A stretch of DNA of 64,000 nucleotides from Atlantibacter sp032062175 (GTDB lineage: Bacteria > Pseudomonadota > Gammaproteobacteria > Enterobacterales > Enterobacteriaceae), in NCBI RefSeq assembly GCF_032062175.1, contig NZ_DAMBQK010000007.1, positions 1 to 64,000 of the forward strand, read 5' to 3'. This document shows positions 32,134 to 41,572 of this stretch, piece after piece. The translations under genes and the position numbers were made by a program. Each line of letters opens with the position of its first letter. Position 1 is the first letter of the stretch. The notes under the pieces are model-generated. The model did no database searches. It was given only the letters and a program-made list of their open reading frames with translations, and was not told where the DNA came from.

Positions 32134-33156
32134 ATGTTGAATATTGATAAAAACACGGTGGATTTCCTGGTAACCGAAAACATGGTCAAGGAAGTGGAGA
32201 AGGTTCTCGAGAAAGACGTTCCCCGCGTGCATGCCATTGTTGATGAAATGATCGGGCGCGGCGTGGATCGCATTTACTTTGTCGCCTGCGGTTCCCCGCT
32301 GAATGCGGCGCAGACGGCAAAACATCTGGCGGATCGTTTCTCCAGTCTTCAGGTTTGCGCGCTTTCCGGCTGGGAGTTCTGCGATAACACCCCGCACCGC
32401 CTGGATTCACGCTGCGCGGTGATCGGCGTCTCTGACTACGGCAAGACCGAAGAAGTGATTAAGGCGCTGGAGCTGGGCGCGGCGTGCGGCGCGCTGACCG
32501 CCGCCTTTACCAAACGCCCGGACAGCCCGATTACTCAGGCCGCCGAACATGTGGTGGCGTATGAGGCCGACTGCATCTGGGAAATTCATTTGCTGCTGTG
32601 CTACAGCGTGGTGCTGGAGATGATCACCCGCCTCGCGCCACATACCGAAATCGGCAAAATCAAAAACGATCTGCGCAAGCTGCCGCAGGCGCTCGGGCAT
32701 CTGGTGCGCACCTGGGAAGACAAAGGGCGTCAGCTTGGCGAGCAGGCCTCACAGTGGCCGATGATCTATACCGTTTCCGCCGGTCCGCTGCGTCCGCTGG
32801 GTTACAAAGAGGGGATCGTCACGCTGATGGAGTTCACCTGGACCCACGGCTCGGTGATTGAGAGCGGCGAATTCCGCCACGGCCCGCTGGAAATCGTTGA
32901 GCCGGGCGTGCCGTTCCTGTTCCTGCTCGGTAACGACGAAAGCCGTCACACCACCGAGCGCGCCATCCGTTTCGTGCGCGAGCGTACCGATAACGTCATC
33001 GTGATCGACTATGCCGAGATCGCTCAGGGGCTGCACCCATGGCTCGCGCCGTTCCTGATGTTCGTACCGATGGAATGGCTCTGCTACTACCTCTCTATCT
33101 ACAAAGACCACAACCCGGACGATCGCCGTTACTACGGCGGCATCGTCGAGTATTAA
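32134..33156 (+). CDS. frlB: Fructoselysine 6-phosphate deglycase FrlB
   Basis: This 340-aa protein with two SIS (sugar isomerase) domains has FVACGSPLNAAQTAK and the GVSDYGKTEEV segment in the first and EFRHGPLEIVEPG in the second. It splits fructoselysine 6-phosphate into glucose 6-phosphate and lysine. It lies between the permease and the epimerase in the frl operon. A stem-loop follows in the spacer to frlC. Confidence 0.95.
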   Translation: MLNIDKNTVDFLVTENMVKEVEKVLEKDVPRVHAIVDEMIGRGVDRIYFVACGSPLNAAQTAKHLADRFSSLQVCALSGWEFCDNTPHRLDSRCAVIGVSDYGKTEEVIKALELGAACGALTAAFTKRPDSPITQAAEHVVAYEADCIWEIHLLLCYSVVLEMITRLAPHTEIGKIKNDLRKLPQALGHLVRTWEDKGRQLGEQASQWPMIYTVSAGPLRPLGYKEGIVTLMEFTWTHGSVIESGEFRHGPLEIVEPGVPFLFLLGNDESRHTTERAIRFVRERTDNVIVIDYAEIAQGLHPWLAPFLMFVPMEWLCYYLSIYKDHNPDDRRYYGGIVEY

Positions 33157-33163
33157 TTCCCTC

Positions 33164-33187
33164 GCCCGGCTTCCATGCAGGCCGGGC
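33164..33187 (+). other. Stem-loop in the frlB-frlC spacer
   Basis: GCCCGGC and GCCGGGC (7 bp, 10-nt loop) lie between frlB and frlC without a T-run. It probably affects mRNA stability or processing rather than terminating. Confidence 0.5.
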
Positions 33188-33210
33188 ATCACACAGCAAG
33201 GAGCAGACAG

Positions 33211-34041
33211 ATGAAAACGGGTATGTTTACCTGCGGGCATCAGCGTTTACCGCTGGAACACGCGTTTCGCGACGCGCATGAGTTAGGGTATGACGGGCTG
33301 GAACTGTGGGGCGGTCGCCCCCACGCTTATGCGCCGGACCTCAACGCGGGCGCCATTAAGCACGTTAAAGAACTGGCGCGGGTGTATCAGATGCCGATTA
33401 TCGGCTACACGCCAGAAACCAACGGTTATCCGTACAATATGATGCTGGGCGATGAGGGGATGCGCCGCGAAAGCCTGGATATGATCAAGCTCGGTATGGA
33501 TATGGCAAAAGAGATGGATGCCGGATTCACGTTGATTTCCGCCGCTCACGCCGGCTATCTCACACCGCCCGACGCCATCTGGCAGCGGCTGGCGGATAAT
33601 CTGCGCGAACTCTGCGATCACGCAGAAAACATCGGCATGGATCTGTTGCTGGAGCCGTTGACGCCTTATGAGTCCAACGTGGTGTGCAACGCCAACGATG
33701 TGCTGCGCGCGCTGGCGCTGGTGCCCTCGCCGCGCCTGTTCAGCATGATTGATATCTGCGCCCCGTTTGTTCAGGGCGAGCCGGTGATGAGCTATTTCGA
33801 TAAGCTGGGCGACAAGCTGCGCCATCTGCATATTGTCGACAGCGACGGTGCCAGCGACAGCCACTACATTCCGGGCGAAGGCAAAATGCCGCTACGCGAG
33901 TTAATGCGCGATATTATCGACAGTGGATATAACGGCTACTGCACTATTGAACTGGTGACGATGTATATGAATGAGCCGCGGCTCTACGCCCGCCAGGCGC
34001 TGACGCGTTTTCGCGAGCTGCTGCCCCAGGAGGCGCAATGA
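33211..34041 (+). CDS. frlC: Fructoselysine 3-epimerase FrlC
   Basis: This 276-aa AP-endonuclease-2-like TIM-barrel epimerase starts MKTGMFTCGHQRLPLEHAF. Metal ligands are likely in LLLEPLTPYES, MIDIC and HIVDSDG, and in CTIELVT. It interconverts fructoselysine and psicoselysine. The start at 33211 has AAGGAG 10 nt upstream; a start 12 codons earlier was rejected. It overlaps frlD by ATGA. Confidence 0.95.
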   Translation: MKTGMFTCGHQRLPLEHAFRDAHELGYDGLELWGGRPHAYAPDLNAGAIKHVKELARVYQMPIIGYTPETNGYPYNMMLGDEGMRRESLDMIKLGMDMAKEMDAGFTLISAAHAGYLTPPDAIWQRLADNLRELCDHAENIGMDLLLEPLTPYESNVVCNANDVLRALALVPSPRLFSMIDICAPFVQGEPVMSYFDKLGDKLRHLHIVDSDGASDSHYIPGEGKMPLRELMRDIIDSGYNGYCTIELVTMYMNEPRLYARQALTRFRELLPQEAQ

Positions 34042-34823
34042 AACGGCTGGCAACGGTTGGCGATAACTGCGTGGATATTTATCCCCAGTTGGGCAAAGCG
34101 TTTTCCGGCGGCAACGCCGTTAACGTGGCGGTCTACAGCACGCGTTACGGGATGCAGCCCACCTGCGTCAGTTGGGTGGGTGAAGACGATTACGGTGCCA
34201 TGCTGCGCCGCGACCTGGCACAGCATGGCGTGGATATTTCCCACCTGCGGGTGATGCCCGGCGTAACGGCGCAAACCCAGGTGGAACTGCGCAATAACGA
34301 TCGCATTCTCGGCGACTATACCGAAGGCGTGATGGCGGATTTCAGCGTCGATAAGCAGGAACTTGCATGGCTCAAGGAATTCGACATTATTCACTCCGCC
34401 ATCTGGGGCCATGCGGAGTCCGCTTTCCCTGCGCTGAAGGCGGCGGGCAAAACCCTGTCGTTCGATTTTGCCGACAAATGGGAAAGCCCGCTGTGGCGCA
34501 CGCTGCCGGAACATCTGGATTATGTTTTTGCCTCGGCAAATGACGATAATCCGTGGCTGCGCGACCGGCTGCAAACCGTGGTGCAATGCGGCGCGGGGGT
34601 GGCGATCGCCACGCTTGGCGAAAACGGCAGCCTGGCGTGGGACGGCACGCAGTTCTGGCAGATGCCGCCGCAGCGCGTCGACGTGGTGGACACCATGGGG
34701 GCCGGGGATTCCTACATCGCCGGGTTCCTGTGCGCGATCGCTAACGGCTTGCCGCTGCAGGACGCCATGAGACAGGGCACCGAGTGCGCCGCACGCACCA
34801 TTGGCTATCATGGTGCCTGGTGA
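34038..34823 (+). CDS. frlD: Fructoselysine 6-kinase FrlD
   Basis: This 261-aa PfkB-family sugar kinase has SGGNAVNVAVYS near the N-terminus. The anion-hole and catalytic Asp motif DTMGAGDSYIAGFL is near residue 220. It phosphorylates fructoselysine at C6 for FrlB. It is translationally coupled to frlC by a 4-nt overlap. Confidence 0.95.
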   Translation: MKRLATVGDNCVDIYPQLGKAFSGGNAVNVAVYSTRYGMQPTCVSWVGEDDYGAMLRRDLAQHGVDISHLRVMPGVTAQTQVELRNNDRILGDYTEGVMADFSVDKQELAWLKEFDIIHSAIWGHAESAFPALKAAGKTLSFDFADKWESPLWRTLPEHLDYVFASANDDNPWLRDRLQTVVQCGAGVAIATLGENGSLAWDGTQFWQMPPQRVDVVDTMGAGDSYIAGFLCAIANGLPLQDAMRQGTECAARTIGYHGAW

Positions 34824-34924
34824 GGGTCGGCGTTGGCGTGACATTACACACGCCAACGCCTGTTACTCATCCAGAAACGCTCATATAATCAACCCCACTC
34901 CTCTTACAACTTCAGGGTCGATTC

Positions 34925-35659
34925 ATGCCAGCTACGGAGCGCTACTCACATCAACTCCTTTACGCCACCGTGCGCCAACGCCTGCTTGATGATATCGCGC
35001 AGGGGGTTTACCGGGCGGGTCAACAGATCCCGACGGAAAGCGAGTTATGCACGCTCTATAACGTCAGCCGCATCACCATTCGCAAAGCGATCAGCGATCT
35101 GGTCAACGACGGCGTGCTGCAACGCTGGCAGGGGAAAGGCACGTTTGTGCAAAGTAAAAAGGTTGAAAACGCGCTGCTGACGGTAAGCGGTTTCACCGAT
35201 TTTGGCGTGTCTCAGGGTAAGCCGACCCGGGAAGAGGTGATCGAACAGGAGCGCATTAACGCCGATCCGTTCTGCGAGAGGTTGAATATCCCCGGCGGCA
35301 GCGAGATTTTTCGCCTGATGCGGGTCATGTATCTCGACGATGAACCGCTGTTTATCGACAGTTCCTGGATCCCGCTCTCCCGCTACCCGGCGTTTGATGA
35401 AATTTATACCGCAGGCGCATCTACCTATAAGCTGTTCCAGGAAAAATTCGACACCCGCGTGGTGAGCGATAAAAAGACCATCGATATCTTTATGGCCACC
35501 AAAGCCGAGGCCCAGAGGCTGAAGTGCGAACTGGGCGAGCCGCTGTTCCGCATCAGCAAAATCGCTTTCGATCAGAACGCGAAACCGGTGCACTATTCCG
35601 AACTGTTCTGCCGCGCCAACCGCGTCAGCCTGACTATCGATAATCAGCGCCAGAAATAA
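34925..35659 (+). CDS. frlR: GntR/HutC-family regulator FrlR
   Basis: The protein is 244 aa. The winged helix-turn-helix at about residues 10-75 contains GQQIPTESELCTLYNVSRITIRKAI, and a UTRA ligand domain covers about 95-235. It lies 101 nt downstream of frlD on the same strand and probably has its own promoter in the gap. It likely controls frlABCD in response to a phosphorylated Amadori compound. I could not identify its operator with confidence. Confidence 0.92.
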   Translation: MPATERYSHQLLYATVRQRLLDDIAQGVYRAGQQIPTESELCTLYNVSRITIRKAISDLVNDGVLQRWQGKGTFVQSKKVENALLTVSGFTDFGVSQGKPTREEVIEQERINADPFCERLNIPGGSEIFRLMRVMYLDDEPLFIDSSWIPLSRYPAFDEIYTAGASTYKLFQEKFDTRVVSDKKTIDIFMATKAEAQRLKCELGEPLFRISKIAFDQNAKPVHYSELFCRANRVSLTIDNQRQK

Positions 35660-35682
35660 AAAAGAGGGCCGAAGCCCTCTTA
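35657..35682. terminator. Bidirectional terminator between frlR and trpS
   Basis: A 7-bp AGAGGGC/GCCCTCT stem (35663-35680) with a tetraloop that reads TTCG on the minus strand. On the minus side TTTTTTATT follows, so it is strongest for trpS and also serves frlR. Confidence 0.85.
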
Positions 35683-35701
35683 ACGTTTTTCGCAGCCAGA
35701 C

Positions 35702-36706
35702 TTACGGCTGAGCCACAAAGCCAATCACTTCATACACGTGCTTCAGCGTTTCGCTGGCGCGGGCGCGGGCTTTCGCCGCACCGTCTTTCATCACGCTCTG
35801 AAGGAAAGCTTCGTCGTTACGGTAGCGGTGATAGCGCTCCTGAAGCTCGGTCAGCATACCGGAAACCGCCTCCGCCACTTCGCCTTTCAAATGGCCGTAC
35901 ATTTTGCCTTCGAAATGCTGCTCCAGTTCCGGAATGCTTTGGCCGGTCACGGCGGAAAGAATATCCAGCAGGTTAGACACGCCCGCTTTATTCGCCACGT
36001 CGTAGCGCACGACCGGCGGCTCGTCGGAGTCAGTCACCGCGCGTTTGATTTTCTTCACCACCGACTTCGGATCTTCCAGCAGGCCGATCACGTTGTTGCG
36101 GTTATCGTCAGACTTGGACATCTTTTTGGTCGGCTCAAGCAGCGACATCACCCGCGCGCCGGATTTCGGAATAAACGGCTCCGGCACTTTAAACACGTCG
36201 CCATACAGGGCGTTAAAGCGCTGGGCGATATCTCGGCTCAGCTCAAGATGCTGTTTCTGGTCTTCGCCCACCGGAACCTGGTTGGTTTGATACAGCAGAA
36301 TATCTGCCGCCATCAGCACCGGGTAATCAAACAGGCCGGCGTTGATGTTTTCTGCGTAACGCGAAGATTTATCTTTGAACTGTGTCATGCGGCTCAGTTC
36401 GCCGAAATAGGTGTAGCAGTTCAGCGCCCAGGACAGCTGCGCGTGTTCCGGCACATGCGACTGAACGAAAATGGTGCTTTTTTCCGGGTCGATACCGCAG
36501 GCCAGATACAGGGCCAGGGTGTCCAGAGTGGCTTTGCGCAGTGCAGCCGGATCCTGGCGAACGGTAATGGCGTGCTGATCGACGATGCAATAGATGCAGT
36601 GGTAGTCATCCTGCATGTTGACCCACTGACGGAGCGCACCCATGTAGTTGCCGATAGTCAGTTCACCTGAGGGCTGTGCGCCACTAAAAACGATGGGCTT
36701 ACTCAT
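35702..36706 (-). CDS. trpS: Tryptophanyl-tRNA synthetase
   Basis: This 334-aa class I synthetase has the HIGH-equivalent TIGN in PSGELTIGNYMGAL (about residue 17) and KMSKS in PTKKMSKSDDNR (about residue 195). It charges tRNA-Trp. It is the last gene of the aroK-aroB-damX-dam-rpe-gph-trpS series, and its start overlaps the gph end by 8 nt. Confidence 0.98.
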   Translation of the reverse strand: MSKPIVFSGAQPSGELTIGNYMGALRQWVNMQDDYHCIYCIVDQHAITVRQDPAALRKATLDTLALYLACGIDPEKSTIFVQSHVPEHAQLSWALNCYTYFGELSRMTQFKDKSSRYAENINAGLFDYPVLMAADILLYQTNQVPVGEDQKQHLELSRDIAQRFNALYGDVFKVPEPFIPKSGARVMSLLEPTKKMSKSDDNRNNVIGLLEDPKSVVKKIKRAVTDSDEPPVVRYDVANKAGVSNLLDILSAVTGQSIPELEQHFEGKMYGHLKGEVAEAVSGMLTELQERYHRYRNDEAFLQSVMKDGAAKARARASETLKHVYEVIGFVAQP

Positions 36707-37460
36707 TTGTTAATTCCTGATTTTCACTGTGGGGGAGCCCAAGTGCGGGCAGAATGTCTTTGAAGTGATGGAACACCACGTCAGGGTTGCTCAGTTCAAT
36801 CGCTTCGCCGTAGTTGTAGCCGTAGGTCAGGCCAACGGAACGGCAGCCTGCGGCGGTCGCAGCCAGAATATCATTGCGCGAATCGCCGACAAACAGCAGT
36901 TCACCTGGCGCCAGGCCTAATTTTTCCGCCACCCGCAGCAGCGGCTCCGGGTGCGGTTTTTTATTCTTCACATCATCACCGCCGATCACCACGGTAAAGT
37001 GTTTGGCGATATCCAGCGCTTCCAGCAGCGGCGCAACGAACGGCGTCGGCTTGTTGGTCACCAGCGCCATCGGAATATGATTTTCCGCCAGGGCGCTCAG
37101 CGTCGCGGCCACATCCGGGAACAGCGCGCTGCCTTCATCTACTGCATCGGCATAGAAACGGTCAAACAGCTTACGCAGGATCCGCACCCGATCGGCATGC
37201 GGAATATCCGCGTCGTCAATCGCCGGTTTGCCCGACGCCGCACGCTGAATATCGCGCTCCTGGCGTGCCCAGGTCAGGGCGCGTGCCACCAGCACATCAG
37301 CGCCGTTGCCGATCCAGGTAATCACCCGCGCTTCACCGGCCTGGGGTAGCTCAAGCGCATACAGCGCCATATCCACCGCCGTGGCCAGGCCCGGCGCGCT
37401 GTCGACCAGCGTACCGTCCAGATCGAACGCCACGCCGCGAATAGCGTTAAACTTATTCAT
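36699..37460 (-). CDS. gph: Phosphoglycolate phosphatase
   Basis: This 253-aa HAD-superfamily hydrolase has catalytic Asp13 and Asp15 in AFDLDGTLVDS. Thr is in LVTNKP, Lys in KNKKPHPEPL, and the metal site is in FVGDSRNDILAA. It salvages 2-phosphoglycolate from DNA repair of 3'-phosphoglycolate ends. It overlaps rpe upstream and trpS downstream by 8 nt each. Confidence 0.97.
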   Translation of the reverse strand: MNKFNAIRGVAFDLDGTLVDSAPGLATAVDMALYALELPQAGEARVITWIGNGADVLVARALTWARQERDIQRAASGKPAIDDADIPHADRVRILRKLFDRFYADAVDEGSALFPDVAATLSALAENHIPMALVTNKPTPFVAPLLEALDIAKHFTVVIGGDDVKNKKPHPEPLLRVAEKLGLAPGELLFVGDSRNDILAATAAGCRSVGLTYGYNYGEAIELSNPDVVFHHFKDILPALGLPHSENQELTNE

Positions 37461-38130
37461 GACTTACCTTTGCCAGCTCACGACGCATCTCGTCGATAAC
37501 CGCTTTGTAATCCGGGGCGTCGAACACCGCCGAGCCCGCAACAAACATATCCGCGCCCGCTGCGGCGATTTCACCGATGTTGGAGGCTTTTACGCCGCCA
37601 TCGACTTCGAGGCGAATATCATAACCCGAGGCATCAATGCGCTGACGCACTTCGCGCAGTTTATCCAGGGTGTGCGGAATGAAAGACTGGCCACCGAAAC
37701 CGGGGTTGACCGACATCAGCAGGATCACATCCAGCTTATCCATCACATGATCGAGATAGCTGAGCGGGGTCGCCGGGTTAAACACCAGGCCCGCTTTGCA
37801 GCCGTGCTCTTTGATCAGTTGCAGGGAACGATCCACATGCTCGGAGGCTTCCGGGTGGAAGGTGATATAGCTGGCACCCGCCGCGGCAAAATCAGGAATG
37901 ATGCGATCCACCGGTTTCACCATCAAATGTACGTCGATTGGCGCGGTGATCCCGTATTTGCGCAGCGCCTTCAACACCATCGGGCCGATGGTTAAATTCG
38001 GCACATAGTGGTTATCCATCACGTCGAAATGGACGACATCGGCACCGGCGGCCAACGCAGCGGCGGTATCTTCACCCAGACGGGCAAAATCGGCCGACAG
38101 AATCGAGGGGGCAATCAAAAACTGTTTCAT
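37453..38130 (-). CDS. rpe: Ribulose-phosphate 3-epimerase
   Basis: This 225-aa TIM-barrel enzyme of the pentose phosphate pathway starts MKQFLIAPSILSADFARLG. Metal and catalytic residues are in DVVHFDVMDNHYVPN, DVHLMVKPVD and RLEVDGGVK. An in-frame ATG 45 codons upstream lies inside dam and was rejected. It overlaps gph by 8 nt and lies 40 nt after dam. Confidence 0.97.
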   Translation of the reverse strand: MKQFLIAPSILSADFARLGEDTAAALAAGADVVHFDVMDNHYVPNLTIGPMVLKALRKYGITAPIDVHLMVKPVDRIIPDFAAAGASYITFHPEASEHVDRSLQLIKEHGCKAGLVFNPATPLSYLDHVMDKLDVILLMSVNPGFGGQSFIPHTLDKLREVRQRIDASGYDIRLEVDGGVKASNIGEIAAAGADMFVAGSAVFDAPDYKAVIDEMRRELAKVSHE

Positions 38131-38170
38131 CCGCTTCTCCATAAGTGTGTTGTGCGGCGGGCGAAACGGC

Positions 38171-38986
38171 TCAGGCGGAATAGAGCGCCAGCAGTTCGTC
38201 CACTTTTTTACGGGTGCCGCCATTGCTGCTAATGCTACGTCGCGCTCGCACCACGTGCAGGTCATCAGCTTGCCGATACCACTGGCGGGTAAGTTCGGTA
38301 TCGTGGTTTGAAATCAACACCGGAACCTGGCTGACTTTAAGCCCATGAGCCAGATCGGCGAGATGTTGTTGCTGCTCGAAATTAAAACTGTTGGTGTGGT
38401 ACGCCGTGAAATTCGCGGTGGCAGACAACGGCGCATAAGGCGGATCGCAATACACCACCGTGCCCTGCTGCGCGCGCGCCATGCTGCTGGCGTAACCTTC
38501 GCAAATAAATAACGCATTACGCGCCCGCTCCGCGAAATGATACAGCTCATCTTCCGGGAAATAGGGTTTACGGTAACGCCCAAACGGGACGTTAAACTCG
38601 CCGCGCAAATTATACCGACACAGGCCATTGTACCCATGACGGTTGAGATACAGAAACAACAGCGCACGCCGGAACGGGTCCTGGCTCTGATTAAATTCTT
38701 CACGAAATTGATAGTAAACGTCGGACTGGTTTGACTCCGGCGTGAATAAATCCCGCGACTGCTGCACATATTCATCGGTTTGCGTCTTTACGATGTTGTA
38801 CAGGCTAATCAGATCGCTGTTGATGTCTGCAAGAATATAGCGCGAATAGTCGGTATTGAGGAAAACCGAACCTGCTCCGACGAACGGTTCTATCAGACAG
38901 TCACCCTGAGGAAGGTGCTTTTTGATTTCATCCAGCAGGGGGTATTTCCCCCCTGCCCATTTAAGAAAAGCGCGTTTTTTTTTCAT
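38171..38986 (-). CDS. dam: DNA adenine methyltransferase Dam
   Basis: This 271-aa N6-adenine methylase of GATC sites has FLKWAGGKYPLLDEI near the start, the SAM motif EPFVGAGSVF (about residues 33-42), and the catalytic DPPY in VVYCDPPYAPL (about residue 181). It directs mismatch repair, replication timing and gene regulation. The protein is about 7 residues shorter at the C-terminus than I recall for E. coli Dam; the core is intact. Confidence 0.97.
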   Translation of the reverse strand: MKKKRAFLKWAGGKYPLLDEIKKHLPQGDCLIEPFVGAGSVFLNTDYSRYILADINSDLISLYNIVKTQTDEYVQQSRDLFTPESNQSDVYYQFREEFNQSQDPFRRALLFLYLNRHGYNGLCRYNLRGEFNVPFGRYRKPYFPEDELYHFAERARNALFICEGYASSMARAQQGTVVYCDPPYAPLSATANFTAYHTNSFNFEQQQHLADLAHGLKVSQVPVLISNHDTELTRQWYRQADDLHVVRARRSISSNGGTRKKVDELLALYSA

Positions 38987-39049
38987 GCTGTGTGACTGCT
39001 TAGCCTTCTCCCGTTAAGGAGAAAGCTCCTGGAGCATCCTGCGCTTTAA

Positions 39050-40339
39050 TCATTGCTTAAGATCGGCCTGAACCTGATGGATCGGTTTCGCCCACGGGTT
39101 TTTAGCCTGTACGTCAGCCGGTAATGCCGACACGGCGCGTTTTGCGTCTTCTTTTGAGGCATAGACGCCGCTTACCAGCACATACCAGGGCTGCCCGTTA
39201 CGGGTTGTCTGATAAACCACGTAGTTTTTCAGGCTCTCTTTCTTCGCCCAGGCGTTCAGATTGTTGTAGTTCGAGGAACTGCTCAACTGAAGCGTGTAGT
39301 GGCTGGAAGGCGCAGACTTGAGCGAACCGACGTTGCCGCTGGACGCGCCTGCACTGGCAGCCGGTGCGGATGCGGTCGCCGTCGCGGCTGGTGCGGTGGT
39401 GGTCGCTTTCGGCGCAGGAGTCGTTGCTGTCGGCGCTTTAACCGGTGCGCTGGCACTGCCGGAATTCGCCGCAGGCGCGGTTTGCTTCACGGTCGCCGTC
39501 GATTTGGTTTCAGTCGCTTTCGGCGCCGCTGGCTGGCGAGCCGGTGCGGTTTGCGTGGTCTGCGTTTTACGCGGAGCAGGCTCAATCACCGTCTGCTTAC
39601 GTTCAGTACGCGCAGGCTGCGCTTCGCCGCTTGCAGCCTGACGGCTGGCATTGCTGCCGGTAGACGCCACGGTTGCCGGTTCGGTCGGCAGCGTAGAGTG
39701 AGTGACTGCCGCATCGATCTGGCCCTGTTGGGCGGTCAGCGCATTATTCAGGTCGCCCTGCACTTCCACGCGCTGTTGACCTTCAGGCGTCGCCGTTACC
39801 TGGCCCTGAGTCGGAGTAGAAGAAACTGGCGGTAAAGAAATGTCCTGACCGTTGGAGGAATTCTCAGCGGAGGTCTCGCCCGGCGCTGGCTGAGTGCCAT
39901 TGGCTTGATTAGCCGCCGAGTTGTCGCCGCCGTTAAGACTAATGCTCTTCTCGGCTGGCGGGTTCTGTGCGGTAGTCGAGTCCGACGAGGGCGCTTTAAG
40001 CGCGGAACCGATGCCGATAATCAGCAGCAACAGCACCAGAATACCCACGCCCATCATCATATGCTGGCGAGAAACCGGGCCTTTCGCTGGCGCTTTTTTG
40101 CGTTTGCGCGGACGGCGTTCAACGTCAGCATCATCCGCAACGTCGTTTTCCGCTTCGTAATCTGCGTCTTCGTCACGGGCACGGCGCGCGCGCGTCGGAC
40201 GGCGATCTTCTGCCTCAACATCGACATCGTCAATATTCAGCTGCGGTTCGTTGTCGAACTCGGAAGATTTACGGGAACGACCAGTACGACGATCGCTGGG
40301 ATCGGGTTTCAGCTCGTCTTCTGGTTTAAATTCATCCAT
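39050..40339 (-). CDS. damX: Cell-division SPOR-domain protein DamX
   Basis: This 429-aa protein starts MDEFKPEDELKPD. The cytoplasmic part (1-93) is acidic and Arg-rich, and one membrane helix spans about residues 95-114. A long Pro/Ala/Thr/Gln-rich periplasmic linker covers about 115-340. The C-terminal SPOR domain (about 348-429, YTLQLSSSSNYNNLNAWAKK) binds denuded septal peptidoglycan. The start at 40339 was chosen over an upstream ATG by family match. Confidence 0.95.
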   Translation of the reverse strand: MDEFKPEDELKPDPSDRRTGRSRKSSEFDNEPQLNIDDVDVEAEDRRPTRARRARDEDADYEAENDVADDADVERRPRKRKKAPAKGPVSRQHMMMGVGILVLLLLIIGIGSALKAPSSDSTTAQNPPAEKSISLNGGDNSAANQANGTQPAPGETSAENSSNGQDISLPPVSSTPTQGQVTATPEGQQRVEVQGDLNNALTAQQGQIDAAVTHSTLPTEPATVASTGSNASRQAASGEAQPARTERKQTVIEPAPRKTQTTQTAPARQPAAPKATETKSTATVKQTAPAANSGSASAPVKAPTATTPAPKATTTAPAATATASAPAASAGASSGNVGSLKSAPSSHYTLQLSSSSNYNNLNAWAKKESLKNYVVYQTTRNGQPWYVLVSGVYASKEDAKRAVSALPADVQAKNPWAKPIHQVQADLKQ

Positions 40340-40427
40340 TTCACACCCCACTAAAAGGCTTATGTCAGTACAACTGCCACGTCACCTGAATTAAACATCG
40401 CCTGACGGCGAAACACCTTTTTAATAG

Positions 40428-41516
40428 TTACGCTTGCTGACAATCCGCAATCGCGCTGAGCACCAGGTCGTGCGACACGCCGCTGCGTACCTCACTTTTA
40501 CCTATCGCCAACGGCAGCACCAGGCGGAGCTCGCCAGCCAATACTTTTTTATCGCGCATCATGTGCGGCAAATAAGCGGCAGGCGACATGCTCTGCGGGC
40601 CAGTTACCGGCAACCCTGCACGTTTAAGCAGCGTGATGATGCGCTGAATATCCTGTTCGTCAAACTGTCCCAACCGCTGGGCGGTGCGGGCCGCCATGAC
40701 CATACCGGCCGCGACGGCTTCGCCATGCAGCCAGTTGCCGTAGCCCATTTCCGCCTCGATAGCATGGCCGAAGGTATGACCCAGATTGAGTAAAGCACGT
40801 AAGCCGCTTTCACGCTCGTCTGCTGCCACAACTTCCGCTTTCAGTTCACAACAACGGCGAATGCAGTACGCCATAGCCGTGGTATCAAGCGCCATCACCG
40901 CATCCAGATTGGCGTCTAACCAGTCAAAGAATTCAGCATCCAGAATAATGCCGTATTTGATGACTTCGGCCAGGCCGGAGGAGAGTTCGCGGGGGGGAAG
41001 GGTTTTTAAGCAATCCAGATCGACCACAACCGACGCAGGCTGGTAAAACGCGCCAATCATGTTTTTGCCGAGCGGATGGTTAACGGCGGTTTTGCCGCCG
41101 ACCGAGGAGTCAACTTGCGAAAGCAGCGTCGTCGGCACCTGGATAAAACGTACGCCGCGCTGATAACTGGCCGCGGCGAAACCGGTGAGATCGCCAATCA
41201 CGCCGCCGCCGAGCGCGACGAGCGTGGTATCCCGACCGTGGGGTTTTTCTAATAACGCACTGAAGACGGTTTCCAGCACGGCGAGGCTTTTATGCTGCTC
41301 GCCATCAGGAAGAATAACCTGATCGACTTTTACACCCGCCTGTTCGAGCACCTGACGGACCTTATCAAGGTACAGCGGTGCCAGCGTTTCATTGGTGACC
41401 AACATCGTCTGGTCACCCGCGCGCAAAGGCCAAAATGAAGCCGGCTGGTTGAATAAGCCGGCAGCGATGGTGATAGGGTAACTGCGTTCCCCGAGAGTGA
41501 CTGTTAACTGCTCCAT
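40428..41516 (-). CDS. aroB: 3-dehydroquinate synthase
   Basis: This 362-aa NAD+-dependent cyclase converts DAHP to 3-dehydroquinate, shikimate step 2. Motifs are DGEQHKSL, ALGGGVIGDLTGFAAASY, PTTLLSQVDSSVGGKTAVNHP, and the metal ligands in GLAEVIKYG, LNLGHTFGHAIE and HGEAVAAGM. The start MEQLTVTLGERSYP at 41516 matches E. coli; an ATG 4 codons earlier was rejected. It lies 56 nt after aroK. Confidence 0.97.
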   Translation of the reverse strand: MEQLTVTLGERSYPITIAAGLFNQPASFWPLRAGDQTMLVTNETLAPLYLDKVRQVLEQAGVKVDQVILPDGEQHKSLAVLETVFSALLEKPHGRDTTLVALGGGVIGDLTGFAAASYQRGVRFIQVPTTLLSQVDSSVGGKTAVNHPLGKNMIGAFYQPASVVVDLDCLKTLPPRELSSGLAEVIKYGIILDAEFFDWLDANLDAVMALDTTAMAYCIRRCCELKAEVVAADERESGLRALLNLGHTFGHAIEAEMGYGNWLHGEAVAAGMVMAARTAQRLGQFDEQDIQRIITLLKRAGLPVTGPQSMSPAAYLPHMMRDKKVLAGELRLVLPLAIGKSEVRSGVSHDLVLSAIADCQQA

Positions 41517-41572
41517 GACGCTCAACACCTTCTGTTGCTTGTACCCGCGGGCGAGTGTTTATTTAGCCAGAA

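Noticed and set aside
38131..38265. 45-codon upstream extension of rpe
   Set aside because: It lies inside the 3' end of dam and does not match the epimerase family start.
39299..39835. Arg/Gly-rich frames antisense to damX
   Set aside because: They mirror the Pro/Ala/Thr-rich linker of DamX; composition explains them.
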